Below are positions 8,118-15,814 of a stretch of DNA of 58,563 nt, piece after piece. The translations under genes were made by a program, and so were the position numbers. This stretch comes from an uncultured Clostridia bacterium (GTDB lineage: Bacteria; Bacillota; Clostridia; Christensenellales; Aristaeellaceae), in NCBI GenBank assembly GCA_934647235.1, contig CAKUFG010000016.1, positions 1 to 58,563 on the forward strand, given 5' to 3'. How positions within the stretch are numbered: position 1 is the first letter of the stretch; each line of letters opens with the position of its first letter. A model generated the notes under the pieces. It was not told the DNA's origin. It was given only the letters and a program-made list of their open reading frames with translations, and did no database searches.

Positions 8118-9368
8118 ATGCCGGTGTATACCATCAGACATTCTCCTGCGCTGCATGGCGAAGCGCAGATCAATACGTCCAAAAACGCGGTGCTGCCCAT
8201 CCTGGCCGCGGCGCTGCTGTGCTCCTCGCCGGTGACCATCCATCGCGCGCCCAGGCTTACCGATGTGGATCACATGCTGCGCGTGCTCACGGACTGCGGC
8301 GCGCGCATCGAGCGGCAGGATCGGGATATCACCATCTATCCCGCAGCGCTGCGCCAGCCGCAGGAGCCGCAGAACCTGCATAGCCTGCGCGCGTCCATCC
8401 TGGTGCTGGGGCCGCTGTGCGTGCGGCTGGGCGAGGCGATTGTGCCGCTGCCGGGCGGCTGCGCCATCGGCCAGCGTCCGGTGGATATCCACCTGAACGG
8501 TCTGCGCGCGATGGGGGCGGAAACTGAGCAGGCGGATAACTGCGCCGTTGCCAGGGGTCGTCTGCGCGGGGCCAACATCTATCTGGACTTTCCCAGCGTC
8601 GGCGCAACGGAAAACCTGCTGATGGCCGCCGCCCTGGCCGATGGGGTGACGCGCATTGAAAACGCGGCCAAGGAGCCGGAGATCGTAGATCTGGCGGATT
8701 TCCTGAACCTTGCCGGCGCGCACATCGTGGGCGCGGGCACGGGCACGCTGGTGATCGAGGGCGTATCGCGCCTGAGCGGCGTGGAGTATACGCCCATTGC
8801 CGACCGCATCGAGGCGGGCACGCTGGCATGCGCGGCGGCCATTACCAAGGGCAGCATGCTGCTGTGCGGCGTGCATGGCGAGCATCTGCGGGCGCTGCTG
8901 TTCAAGCTGCGCGAGATGGGCCTGCTGGTGCAGGAGGATGCGCGCGGCCTGTGTCTGCGCGGCCAGGTGCGCCACGGGGCGGATATCCGCACGCTGTCCT
9001 ATCCGGGGTTTCCCACTGATTTGCAGGCCCCGATGATGACGGTTGCCTGCGCGGCGCGAGGGCGCAGCGTGTTTCTGGAAACGATTTTTGAAAACCGCTA
9101 CATGCACGCAATTTCGCTGTGCCGCATGGGTGCGGATATCCGCACCGAGGGCCGCATGGCCGTGGTGGAGGGCGGGAAGCCGCTCAGCGGCGCAGTGGTG
9201 GAGGCAACCGATCTGCGCGCCGGGGCGGCGCTGATGCTGGCTGGGCTGATTGCTCAGGGGGAAACGACGCTGCTGGATGAGCCGGGGCACATCTGCCGGG
9301 GCTATGAGGGGCTGGATGAAAAGCTGCGCGCGCTGGGCGCAGATGTTACAATTGCGCCCCTTCATTGA
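8118..9368 (+). CDS. murA: UDP-N-acetylglucosamine 1-carboxyvinyltransferase
   Basis: MurA transfers enolpyruvate to UDP-GlcNAc, the first committed step of peptidoglycan synthesis. The 416-residue protein has the Lys-Asn pair in INTSKNAVLPILAAALL and the fosfomycin-target cysteine in LPGGCAIGQRPVDIH. The start MPVYTIRHSP follows GGAGGTG; an earlier in-frame ATG at 8076 lacks family match and ribosome site. Firmicutes often have two MurA copies, and I cannot tell which this one is. It stands outside any other cell-wall cluster. Confidence 0.93.
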   Translation: MPVYTIRHSPALHGEAQINTSKNAVLPILAAALLCSSPVTIHRAPRLTDVDHMLRVLTDCGARIERQDRDITIYPAALRQPQEPQNLHSLRASILVLGPLCVRLGEAIVPLPGGCAIGQRPVDIHLNGLRAMGAETEQADNCAVARGRLRGANIYLDFPSVGATENLLMAAALADGVTRIENAAKEPEIVDLADFLNLAGAHIVGAGTGTLVIEGVSRLSGVEYTPIADRIEAGTLACAAAITKGSMLLCGVHGEHLRALLFKLREMGLLVQEDARGLCLRGQVRHGADIRTLSYPGFPTDLQAPMMTVACAARGRSVFLETIFENRYMHAISLCRMGADIRTEGRMAVVEGGKPLSGAVVEATDLRAGAALMLAGLIAQGETTLLDEPGHICRGYEGLDEKLRALGADVTIAPLH

Positions 9369-9393
9369 CAAAGCTGGGCGCGCCGTCTATAAT
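9365..9393 (+). promoter_or_regulatory. consensus sigma-A promoter
   Basis: TTGACA-N17-TATAAT is a perfect consensus. The -35 overlaps the murA stop codon. It drives the following membrane protein gene. Confidence 0.85.
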
Positions 9394-9425
9394 TGAAGCT
9401 ACTAAAGAAGGGAGAATTATCCGCT

Positions 9426-10169
9426 TTGAAGCTTGTACGATGGATCCTGGTCTTGCTGCTTACCGCCGCAGCAGTGGTGATGGTGATGTCCCCGTCGCTG
9501 CTGGTGGGTGTGTTGCCCCAGGTATGGCTGGATGCGGCCAGCCTGAAGGATTTTCCGCTGCTGAAAAGCTGCACGGCGCTGGCCGGGCAGCTGATTGGCG
9601 CTGTGCGCGGCCAGGTTGCGCCGGGGCTGGCAATGGTGACGGAATCGCTGGAGGCGGATTTTCTGCAGGGGCTGCTGTCGCTCCTGATGGTATCAGTGTT
9701 GACCATTCCGGTGTCGCTGATTCTGGGATTTTTGCTGTATAAGCCGCTTTATTCCGGGCCGCTTGTGCGCGGCGCGCTGTACTGCTCGCTCAATCTGGTA
9801 TCGGTGATGCTGGCCTGGGTGCTCTACCGGCAGGTTTATTTCCCGGTGGTTGTGCAGGGGCTGATCGAGCAGAACATCACCGATCAGACCATGCAGGGCG
9901 TCGTCAGCTTCCTGACGCAGTTTTTATCCGCTGCCGCTATCGGCGCGGTGACGATTAAAATCGCCCTGGCCGTCGTGGCGGCAAAGGTGGTGCTGGGCAA
10001 GGTGGTGCTGCCGCTGATCGGCACGCTGGTGCGCACCTTCCTGTTTGCGCTGATTGTGGCGCTGCTGATGCTGCTGCAGGCCGATCTGACGGTCTGGACG
10101 ATTATCCTGCCATTGATCCTGGGCGTGCTGATTCTCAGCGGCCTGAGCGACTGCGCCTTTGGATGCTGA
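9426..10169 (+). CDS. multi-pass membrane protein of unknown function
   Basis: The protein has 247 residues if it starts at the TTG at 9426, with GGGAGAA about 10 nt upstream. About six hydrophobic segments can be seen, the first at WILVLLLTAAAVVMVM and the last at IILPLILGVLILSGL. There are no catalytic motifs I recognise. It has its own consensus promoter and a strong terminator, so it is a single-gene unit. An upstream in-frame TTG at 9393 lies in the promoter and is unlikely to be used. Confidence 0.7.
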   Translation: MKLVRWILVLLLTAAAVVMVMSPSLLVGVLPQVWLDAASLKDFPLLKSCTALAGQLIGAVRGQVAPGLAMVTESLEADFLQGLLSLLMVSVLTIPVSLILGFLLYKPLYSGPLVRGALYCSLNLVSVMLAWVLYRQVYFPVVVQGLIEQNITDQTMQGVVSFLTQFLSAAAIGAVTIKIALAVVAAKVVLGKVVLPLIGTLVRTFLFALIVALLMLLQADLTVWTIILPLILGVLILSGLSDCAFGC

Positions 10170-10226
10170 AAAAAACGCAATGCGGGATCAAGGACGGACG
10201 CTCATGATACAAGCTCCAAAAACAAT

Positions 10227-10260
10227 AAAACCGGCCGATGTTTATGCTCGGCCGGTTTTT
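10227..10260 (+). terminator. intrinsic terminator
   Basis: AAAACCGGCCGA pairs perfectly with TCGGCCGGTTTT around a 9-nt loop, and a T-run follows. It ends the membrane protein transcript. The A-run on the left could also let it work for the convergent XRE gene, though that gene ends 120 bp away. Confidence 0.85.
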
Positions 10261-10379
10261 CATGTTCGCATGGCAGCCTGCTGGCGGGGACGGCGATCAA
10301 AACCGTTTGCGGAGAGCAAGCCCGCACGGAATGGCCGCATAAAGGGGGGATCCGTTCGACAGGCTGGAAATTGTATTTG

Positions 10380-10811
10380 TCATTTATTCTGTGCCGATCC
10401 ATCTATTTCAATCATGGAATGACTGCTATTCGCGTCAAATTCATTTGATGTATTTGCCCGAAATAAGGTAATCGCTAAGATATTTAAGATCATGATTGCC
10501 AGCACGATCATGCCGATGGTTTTCCATATTGCTTTGCTTCGTCTGTTCTTTATTGCTAATTGTTCGCTAATCTTGGCAAGCTGCTCAGCTACAGCATCCT
10601 TGTCAGCTTCTTCCATTATTGTTCCTCCAAGCAAAACGCTGACCTTTGTATCCAATACTTCTGCAATTTGAGACAGCACATCAGCGTCTGGAACCGATAG
10701 CCCCTTTTCCCATTTGCTTACAGTTTGTCTTACAACATTGATTTTGATGGCCAATTCTTCCTGCGTATACCCTTTGGCTTTTCGCATTGCTTTCAGGTTT
10801 TCGCCGAACAT
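10380..10811 (-). CDS. XRE-family transcriptional regulator with C-terminal membrane helix
   Basis: This 143-residue protein has an N-terminal helix-turn-helix of the Cro/CI type (MRKAKGYTQEELAIKINVVR and SKWEKGLSVPDADVL, about residues 8-45). A charged linker and one membrane segment (GMIVLAIMILNILAITLF) follow. Such regulators are common in Firmicutes and may be anchored to the membrane. Starts are possible at 10817 or 10811. I favour 10811 since GGAGG is then at proper distance. The sequence is richer in A and T than its neighbours, which may hint at a different origin. Targets are unknown. Confidence 0.85.
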   Translation of the reverse strand: MFGENLKAMRKAKGYTQEELAIKINVVRQTVSKWEKGLSVPDADVLSQIAEVLDTKVSVLLGGTIMEEADKDAVAEQLAKISEQLAIKNRRSKAIWKTIGMIVLAIMILNILAITLFRANTSNEFDANSSHSMIEIDGSAQNK

Positions 10812-10907
10812 ATGCATGTCCTCCTTATGCTTTGATGAGCTTAGTCTACATGAATATGCCCGTTGCCTCAAGCAACGCATATTAACATGGCGGCTTTCTG
10901 ATCGCCT

Positions 10908-11879
10908 TCAGGACATCTCCAGGCACAGGCTCTGGCGCAGCAGGTCTTTACGCACATCGGGCTTGCCCAGCACCCACATCAGCTTGGCCACGGCGGCCTC
11001 AGTGGTCATATCGCGGGCGTTATAGATATTGCTGCCGGTGATGTCGCGGCCAACCTCATAGATGGAAAAGTCGGCTTTTTCATACATGCACTGCGTGGCT
11101 ACCAGCGTGATGATGCCCTGCTCGGACAACTCGTGCAGCGCGCCCACTAAATTGCGGCGGATATAGTGCAGTCCGCCCAGGCCGAATGCTTCCATTACCA
11201 GCCCTTTGCAGCCCATGGCTGCGATGTGGCGGAAAACCTCGGGCGAGGTGCCAGGGAATAGCTTGAGCAGAAACACGTTGGGGTTGATTTCATCGCCGAA
11301 GGCCTCGGGAGCCAGCGCCGCGTGCTCGATGGGATGGTAAACATGCAGCCCAACCGCGTCGCTTTCGCCGCACAGCGGGGCGTTGACGCTGTCGAAGGCG
11401 TCAAAGGAGGTGGTGCGCATCTTGACCGCGCGCGTGCCGGCAATCAGCTTATGATGGAAGCAAACATATACGCCGCGCGATACCGAGCGGGCGGCCTCGG
11501 CGGCCTCCAGCAGGTTGACCCGTGCGTCTGTGATGGCGTGATCCAAAGGCAGCTGCGAGCCGGTGAGGACGACGGGCTTATCAATATCCAGCAGCATAAA
11601 GGACAGCGCCGCAGCGGTATAGGCCATGGTGTCCGTGCCGTGGGTGATGATGCAGCCGTCCGCGTCCCGCAGCGCGCGGCGCACGGCGGCAGCCAGTACG
11701 CGCCATTCCTCGGGCTGGATGTTGCTGGAATCCAGATGAAAGATATCCTGACCAACGCAGCTGTCGATGGGGCAGCGGCGCAGTATATCCGCCGCCGTCA
11801 GCGCGGGGGCCAGGCCCCGGTCGCTCTGCGCGCTGGCAATGGTGCCGCCGGTGGCCAGCAGCACAAGTCGCTTTTGCAT
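10908..11879 (-). CDS. ansA: L-asparaginase, type I
   Basis: The enzyme hydrolyses asparagine to aspartate and ammonia. The 323-residue protein has the first nucleophile motif LLATGGTIAS (Thr10) and the second motif IITHGTDTMAYTAAAL. There is no signal peptide, so it is the cytosolic type. The ATG at 11879 has AAGGA about 13 nt upstream, a longer gap than usual. The gene stands alone. Confidence 0.93.
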   Translation of the reverse strand: MQKRLVLLATGGTIASAQSDRGLAPALTAADILRRCPIDSCVGQDIFHLDSSNIQPEEWRVLAAAVRRALRDADGCIITHGTDTMAYTAAALSFMLLDIDKPVVLTGSQLPLDHAITDARVNLLEAAEAARSVSRGVYVCFHHKLIAGTRAVKMRTTSFDAFDSVNAPLCGESDAVGLHVYHPIEHAALAPEAFGDEINPNVFLLKLFPGTSPEVFRHIAAMGCKGLVMEAFGLGGLHYIRRNLVGALHELSEQGIITLVATQCMYEKADFSIYEVGRDITGSNIYNARDMTTEAAVAKLMWVLGKPDVRKDLLRQSLCLEMS

Positions 11880-11912
11880 GGCGATTGTCCATTCCTTTCG
11901 GGTGATGGGCTC

Positions 11913-11921
11913 AGTATACCA
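11913..11921 (-). promoter_or_regulatory. extended -10 of the asparaginase promoter
   Basis: The minus strand reads TGGTATACT, an extended -10. No clear -35 is visible upstream. It lies about 35 nt before the asparaginase start. Confidence 0.45.
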
Positions 11922-11981
11922 CAGCGCGCGCGAAAAGAAAACGAACGCACAAAAATTTTCAAAAAAATTTAGCAGGTATTG

Positions 11982-12010
11982 GCAGGAATTCTTGCACGCA
12001 TGTCGAAAAT
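11982..12010 (+). promoter_or_regulatory. possible sigma-H promoter of the HPF gene
   Basis: GCAGGAATT fits the sigma-H -35 consensus RNAGGAWWW fully. After 11 nt, GTCGAAAAT fits RNNGAATWW with one mismatch. In Bacillus subtilis the hpf gene is under sigma-H and sigma-B. No good sigma-A promoter is visible here. Two hairpins (CGGCTGC-AGGG-GCAGCCG near 12043 and GGGCG-CATTC-CGCCC near 12076) lie in the leader. Confidence 0.4.
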
Positions 12011-12122
12011 AATACACCAGAGAGGCAAGAGAGACGTGAGAACGGCTGCAGGGGCAGCCGGAAAAAAACAGGCAGGGCGCATTCCGCCCCGGCCCTTATT
12101 CTGCAACGAAAGGAGCACCCCT

Positions 12123-12653
12123 ATGAAGACGACCATTACCGCGAAAAACATGACCGTAAGCCCCGCCATCACCGCGCGCATCATGAAAAAGACCGCCACG
12201 ATGGAGCGCTATCTCAAGCCCGATACGCAGATGTTTGTGCGCATGCGCAAGGAGCGCAACCTGCGCATCGTTGAAATTACCGTTCCCATCGACGGCGTTA
12301 CCCTGCGCGCCGAGGCCAGCAGCGAGGACAACCTGTTTATGAGCATCGACAAGGCGCTGGCCAAGCTGGAGCGCCAGATCCTGCGCCACCGCACCAAGCT
12401 GGAAAAGCGCCTGCGCGAGGATATCCCCGCCGAGACGCCCGAGTTTATCGAGGAAGCGCCGGAGCAGGGCGAGCGCAAGGTGGTGCGCACCAAGACCTAT
12501 ACCACCCGTCCCATGCATGTGGAGGACGCGATCCTGCAGATGGAGCTGCTGGGTCACAGCTTCTTCGTGTTCATCAACATCGAAACCGAGCAGACCAACG
12601 TGCTCTATCTGCGCAAGGATGGCAACCTGGGCCTGCTGGAGCCGGAATACTGA
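12123..12653 (+). CDS. hpf: ribosome hibernation-promoting factor, long form
   Basis: HPF binds the decoding region of idle ribosomes and pairs them as 100S dimers. The 176-residue protein has the N-terminal ribosome-binding domain (TVSPAITARIMKKTATMERY through EASSEDNLFMSIDKALAKLE) and the C-terminal dimerisation domain (RPMHVEDAILQMELLGHSFF through LYLRKDGNLGLLEPEY). This marks the long form typical of Firmicutes. AAAGGAG precedes the ATG. Confidence 0.95.
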   Translation: MKTTITAKNMTVSPAITARIMKKTATMERYLKPDTQMFVRMRKERNLRIVEITVPIDGVTLRAEASSEDNLFMSIDKALAKLERQILRHRTKLEKRLREDIPAETPEFIEEAPEQGERKVVRTKTYTTRPMHVEDAILQMELLGHSFFVFINIETEQTNVLYLRKDGNLGLLEPEY

Positions 12654-12678
12654 TTTTCATATATCGCCATAAATTTTT

Positions 12679-12716
12679 GCCGGGCGGTCGGTTTTGCGGC
12701 CGTCCGGCCTTTTTAT
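12679..12716 (+). terminator. intrinsic terminator after hpf
   Basis: GCCGGGCGGTCG pairs with CGGCCGTCCGGC (two G-T pairs) around GTTTTG, followed by CTTTTTATTTT. Confidence 0.85.
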
Positions 12717-12729
12717 TTTACCGGGATTG

Positions 12730-12738
12730 TGCTATAAT
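12730..12738 (+). promoter_or_regulatory. extended -10 promoter of the first PHP gene
   Basis: TGCTATAAT is an extended -10 with only a weak T-rich -35 (TTTTTA) at 17 nt. It directly follows the hpf terminator. Confidence 0.6.
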
Positions 12739-12771
12739 TCCGTGCAGTAAGTTTTTACGGAGGAAGCCGCA

Positions 12772-13461
12772 ATGTACAAGCTTGAAATGCACGTGCACAC
12801 CTCGCCCACCAGCCGCTGCGCCAGCGCCAAGGCCGAGGACGCCGTGGCCCAGTATACTCAGGCAGGCTATCATGGTCTGGTGCTGACCAACCATATCAAC
12901 AACAGCACCTATCGCTATATGGAGGATATGCCCTGGAACGAAAAGGTGGCGCATTTTGTGCGCGGGTTTGAGGATATGCAGCGCGCTGCGGCGGGCAGGC
13001 TGACGGTGCTCTTTGGCTGCGAAATCAACCTGACGCCCCTGGGCGCGCCCAAGTATATTCCCAACGATTATCTGATTTACGGCGCTACGCCCCAGTGGCT
13101 GCTGGAGGCGGGCGATGTGCGGCGCATGTCGCTGGAGCAGCTTTCAGAAAGCGCGCGAAAGGCGGGCTTTCTGATCGTGCAGGCGCATCCCTTCCGCTAT
13201 AATACCGTTATTATGAATGATCAGCTGCTGGACGGCGCGGAGGTTTATAACGCCAACAAGAACCACGATTCGCACGATTATCTGGCCGAGCTGTGGGCTG
13301 AGAAAAAGCATCTGATCCGCACTGCCGGCTCGGATTTCCATGATCCGCATGATCACACGGCGGCGGGCATCATGACGGAGGAGCCCATCGAGGATAACGA
13401 AACGCTGCTGCGCGTGCTGCGCAGCGGGGCGTATCAGCTGATTCGTCCCGATATGGATTAA
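12772..13461 (+). CDS. PHP-domain phosphoesterase
   Basis: The 229-residue protein has the PHP metal motifs HVHTSP near the N-terminus, the later histidine in QAHPFRY, and GSDFHDPHD near the C-terminus. PHP proteins are metal-dependent phosphoesterases of the kind seen in histidinol phosphatase and nucleotide hydrolases. The substrate is unknown. CGGAGGAAG lies before the ATG. It has its own promoter and terminator. Confidence 0.85.
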   Translation: MYKLEMHVHTSPTSRCASAKAEDAVAQYTQAGYHGLVLTNHINNSTYRYMEDMPWNEKVAHFVRGFEDMQRAAAGRLTVLFGCEINLTPLGAPKYIPNDYLIYGATPQWLLEAGDVRRMSLEQLSESARKAGFLIVQAHPFRYNTVIMNDQLLDGAEVYNANKNHDSHDYLAELWAEKKHLIRTAGSDFHDPHDHTAAGIMTEEPIEDNETLLRVLRSGAYQLIRPDMD

Positions 13462-13476
13462 CAAAAAACAAAGATT

Positions 13477-13515
13477 GCGGGGAACGGTGCAGGATGCGCG
13501 CTGTCCCCGCTTTTT
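13477..13515 (+). terminator. intrinsic terminator after the first PHP gene
   Basis: GCGGGGA and TCCCCGC form a perfect 7-bp stem around a 20-nt loop, followed by TTTTT. Confidence 0.75.
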
Positions 13516-13517
13516 GA

Positions 13518-13546
13518 TTGTAATTGCGGGGCGGATGTGCTATGAT
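13518..13546 (+). promoter_or_regulatory. promoter of the exonuclease III gene
   Basis: TTGTAA and TATGAT are 17 nt apart, with an extended TG before the -10 (TGCTATGAT). Confidence 0.7.
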
Positions 13547-13580
13547 ATGCCTACCAAGCAGAACAAAGGACGGTGCGGCA

Positions 13581-14336
13581 ATGAAACTGATCAGCTGGAA
13601 TGTAAACGGCCTGCGCGCGGCGATGGGCAAGGGCTTTATGGATACCTTTGCGCAGCTGGACGCGGATGCTTTCTGCCTGAACGAGACCAAGCTGCAGCCG
13701 GGGCAGATCGAGCTGGACCTGCCGGGCTATCATCAGTATTGGAACAGCGCGGAGAAAAAGGGCTATTCCGGCGTGGCCGTCTTTACCAGGCAGGAGCCGT
13801 TGAGCGTGCGCTATGGCATCGGCGTGGATGAGTTTGATCACGAGGGCCGCGTGCTGACGCTGGAAATGCCACAGTTCTATTTGGTATCCTGCTATACGCC
13901 CAACTCCCAGGATGGACTCAAGCGTCTGGAATACCGCATGCGTTGGGAGGATGCGTTCCTTTCCTATCTTAAATCGCTGGAAAGGGAAAAGCCGGTTGTG
14001 CTCTGCGGCGATCTGAACGTGGCGCATCAGGAGATCGATATCAGAAACCCCAAGTCCAACCGCATGAACGCGGGCTTTACCGATCAGGAGCGCGAAAAGA
14101 TGACGCGCCTGCTAAACGCGGGCTTTGTGGATACCTTCCGCGCGCTGCATCCGGATGAAACGGGTGCGTACAGCTGGTGGTCCTATCGCTTCCATGCGCG
14201 CGAAAACAACGCAGGGTGGCGCATCGACTACTTTATCGTATCGGAGTCCCTGCGCGGGCATGTGCGCGAGGCGGCCATCCATCCCGAGATTTTCGGCTCC
14301 GATCATTGCCCGGTGGAGCTGGTGCTGGATATCTGA
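13581..14336 (+). CDS. xth: exodeoxyribonuclease III
   Basis: This enzyme cuts DNA at abasic sites and trims 3' ends in base excision repair. The 251-residue protein has the EEP-fold motifs ISWNVNGLRA, NETKLQ (catalytic Glu), GDLNVAH and GSDHCPV (catalytic Asp-His). The start MKLISWNVNG follows AAAGGA at 10 nt. The gene has its own promoter. Confidence 0.95.
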   Translation: MKLISWNVNGLRAAMGKGFMDTFAQLDADAFCLNETKLQPGQIELDLPGYHQYWNSAEKKGYSGVAVFTRQEPLSVRYGIGVDEFDHEGRVLTLEMPQFYLVSCYTPNSQDGLKRLEYRMRWEDAFLSYLKSLEREKPVVLCGDLNVAHQEIDIRNPKSNRMNAGFTDQEREKMTRLLNAGFVDTFRALHPDETGAYSWWSYRFHARENNAGWRIDYFIVSESLRGHVREAAIHPEIFGSDHCPVELVLDI

Positions 14337-14424
14337 GCGGCGCGTTATATCGGCTCAGGTGGAACAGAAAATGTAAATTATCCGCCAGTTCTGCCGTTTT
14401 GTGGGGGATAGCTACACAAAACTG

Positions 14425-14453
14425 TTGACAATTCGTAATAAATTTGATATAAA
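14425..14453 (+). promoter_or_regulatory. near-consensus sigma-A promoter
   Basis: TTGACA-N17-TATAAA precedes the VanY-like gene. A GC hairpin (CCGCGC-CT-GCGCGG) lies in the short leader near 14485. Confidence 0.8.
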
Positions 14454-14515
14454 AAAGATGGATTCATTTATATGAACGGTTTGCCCGCGCCTGCGCGGAC
14501 AGAAAGGTGTTTTTC

Positions 14516-15670
14516 ATGGCTGCTACAAAAAAACGCAATGCCTATCGCGGACTGATTGCCTGGATGCTGGTGCTGCTGGCGCTGTGCGCGCTGTGCTTTG
14601 CAGGCTACCTGTATACCCGCAATTATCTTTCGGCCCGCGCCAGGCAGAATGAGGAGGATGTGCTCAAGATCAACGCCGAGCGCACCCAGGAATACAACGC
14701 CGCCATGGCCGAGCATCAGCAGCAGAGCGCCGCCGCCAGCAAGGATGTGCAGTGGCCCGCCGCTGCTGCGGCTGGCTGGGATGTGGTGGATCTGACCGCG
14801 TATCCTGTCAGCGAGGGCTCCCTGACCACCGTAACCCGCAAGGAAATGCTGGAGGGCGGCTTGCTTGTGATCAACCGCTGGCATATGATGCCCTCGGATC
14901 TTACCGACGACATGATGGTCAGCATCAGCCGCACCAGCCGCGCGGATGAGGACAAGAACAACAACATCCCCACCACCAATTCCTCCCTGACGCTGCAGCC
15001 TGTGGCCGTCAACGCGCTGATGAAGCTGTATGGCGACGCGCGGGCGGAGGGCCTGGATATGGACGGCATCATCGTCAGCGAGGGCTACCGCACCATGGAG
15101 CAGCAGACCAGCCTGTGGAACAAAAAGGTGGAGAGCCTGAGCGGCTCCTACAGCGGCGAGCGCCTGAACGAAATGGCCATGCGCTCCACGGCCTATCCCG
15201 GCACCAGCGATTATCAGACCGGCCTGTCCGTGTTTGTGTATAACTACAAGAAGGGCGACAACGAGTTCACCAGCACCCTGCTGCACGAGACCGAGCAGGG
15301 CAAGTGGCTGTATCAGAACTGCTGGAAATACGGCTATATCTTCCGCTATCCCATCCAGGGCTTCCCGTATGCCGATACGGTGGATAAGAGCTTCAAGACC
15401 GGCTACACCGATCAGATGAAGGTGTACCGCTATGTGGGCGTGGCCAACGCTGCGGCCATGAATACCCTGGGCATGTGCCTGGAGGAGTATGTTGAGTATC
15501 TGATGGCGCATCCGCATATCGCCGTGTACAGCGACGGTACGCTCAAGTATGAGATCTACCGCATGGAAGGCGGTTACGCCGATACGGCCGTGACCGTGCC
15601 CTACGGCGCCGCCTCCTACAGCGCCTCCACCGATAACATGGACGGCCTGATCGTGGCGATTACCTATTAA
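14516..15670 (+). CDS. membrane-anchored VanY-like M15 protein without zinc ligands
   Basis: The 384-residue protein has an N-terminal membrane anchor (residues 12-33), a coiled linker rich in Glu, Gln and Ala, and a domain that follows the D-Ala-D-Ala carboxypeptidase VanY (M15B) pattern: SEGYRTMEQQTSLW, SDYQTGLSV, GKWLYQNCWKYGYIFRYP and YRYVG. In active enzymes the metal ligands lie in EHQTGLAxD and EPWHxRYVG. Here they are Tyr233, Phe240 and Val303, and the catalytic Glu is Gln300. It is thus probably a non-catalytic peptidoglycan-binding or regulatory protein outside the membrane. AGAAAGG precedes the ATG at 14516. Confidence 0.75.
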   Translation: MAATKKRNAYRGLIAWMLVLLALCALCFAGYLYTRNYLSARARQNEEDVLKINAERTQEYNAAMAEHQQQSAAASKDVQWPAAAAAGWDVVDLTAYPVSEGSLTTVTRKEMLEGGLLVINRWHMMPSDLTDDMMVSISRTSRADEDKNNNIPTTNSSLTLQPVAVNALMKLYGDARAEGLDMDGIIVSEGYRTMEQQTSLWNKKVESLSGSYSGERLNEMAMRSTAYPGTSDYQTGLSVFVYNYKKGDNEFTSTLLHETEQGKWLYQNCWKYGYIFRYPIQGFPYADTVDKSFKTGYTDQMKVYRYVGVANAAAMNTLGMCLEEYVEYLMAHPHIAVYSDGTLKYEIYRMEGGYADTAVTVPYGAASYSASTDNMDGLIVAITY

Positions 15671-15691
15671 GACTGTATGCAGCCAAAACCA

Positions 15692-15730
15692 AAGCCCCTG
15701 ATGGAGAAAACCCGCCATCAGGGCTTTTTT
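15692..15730 (+). terminator. intrinsic terminator
   Basis: AAGCCCCTGATGG pairs with CCATCAGGGCTT (one bulged C) around a 10-nt loop, and six T follow. Confidence 0.85.
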
Positions 15731-15782
15731 CATCGGTAAGTGTATTTGAATGTATTTTTAGGCGGAAATTTTACCAAATATA

Positions 15783-15811
15783 TTGACATGCGCTGCGGAC
15801 TATGCTAAAAT
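15783..15811 (+). promoter_or_regulatory. very strong promoter facing the gene-free region
   Basis: TTGACA is followed after 17 nt by TAAAAT with an extended TG (TGCTAAAAT). An AT-rich, UP-like stretch lies upstream (about 15735-15782). This is the best combination of elements in the window, yet no ORF with a ribosome site follows. Confidence 0.85.
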
Positions 15812-15814
15812 GAA

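Noticed and set aside
10159..10422. Short ORF across the terminator after the membrane protein gene
   Set aside because: It spans the perfect hairpin at 10227-10260 and overlaps the XRE gene's end. It has no ribosome site.
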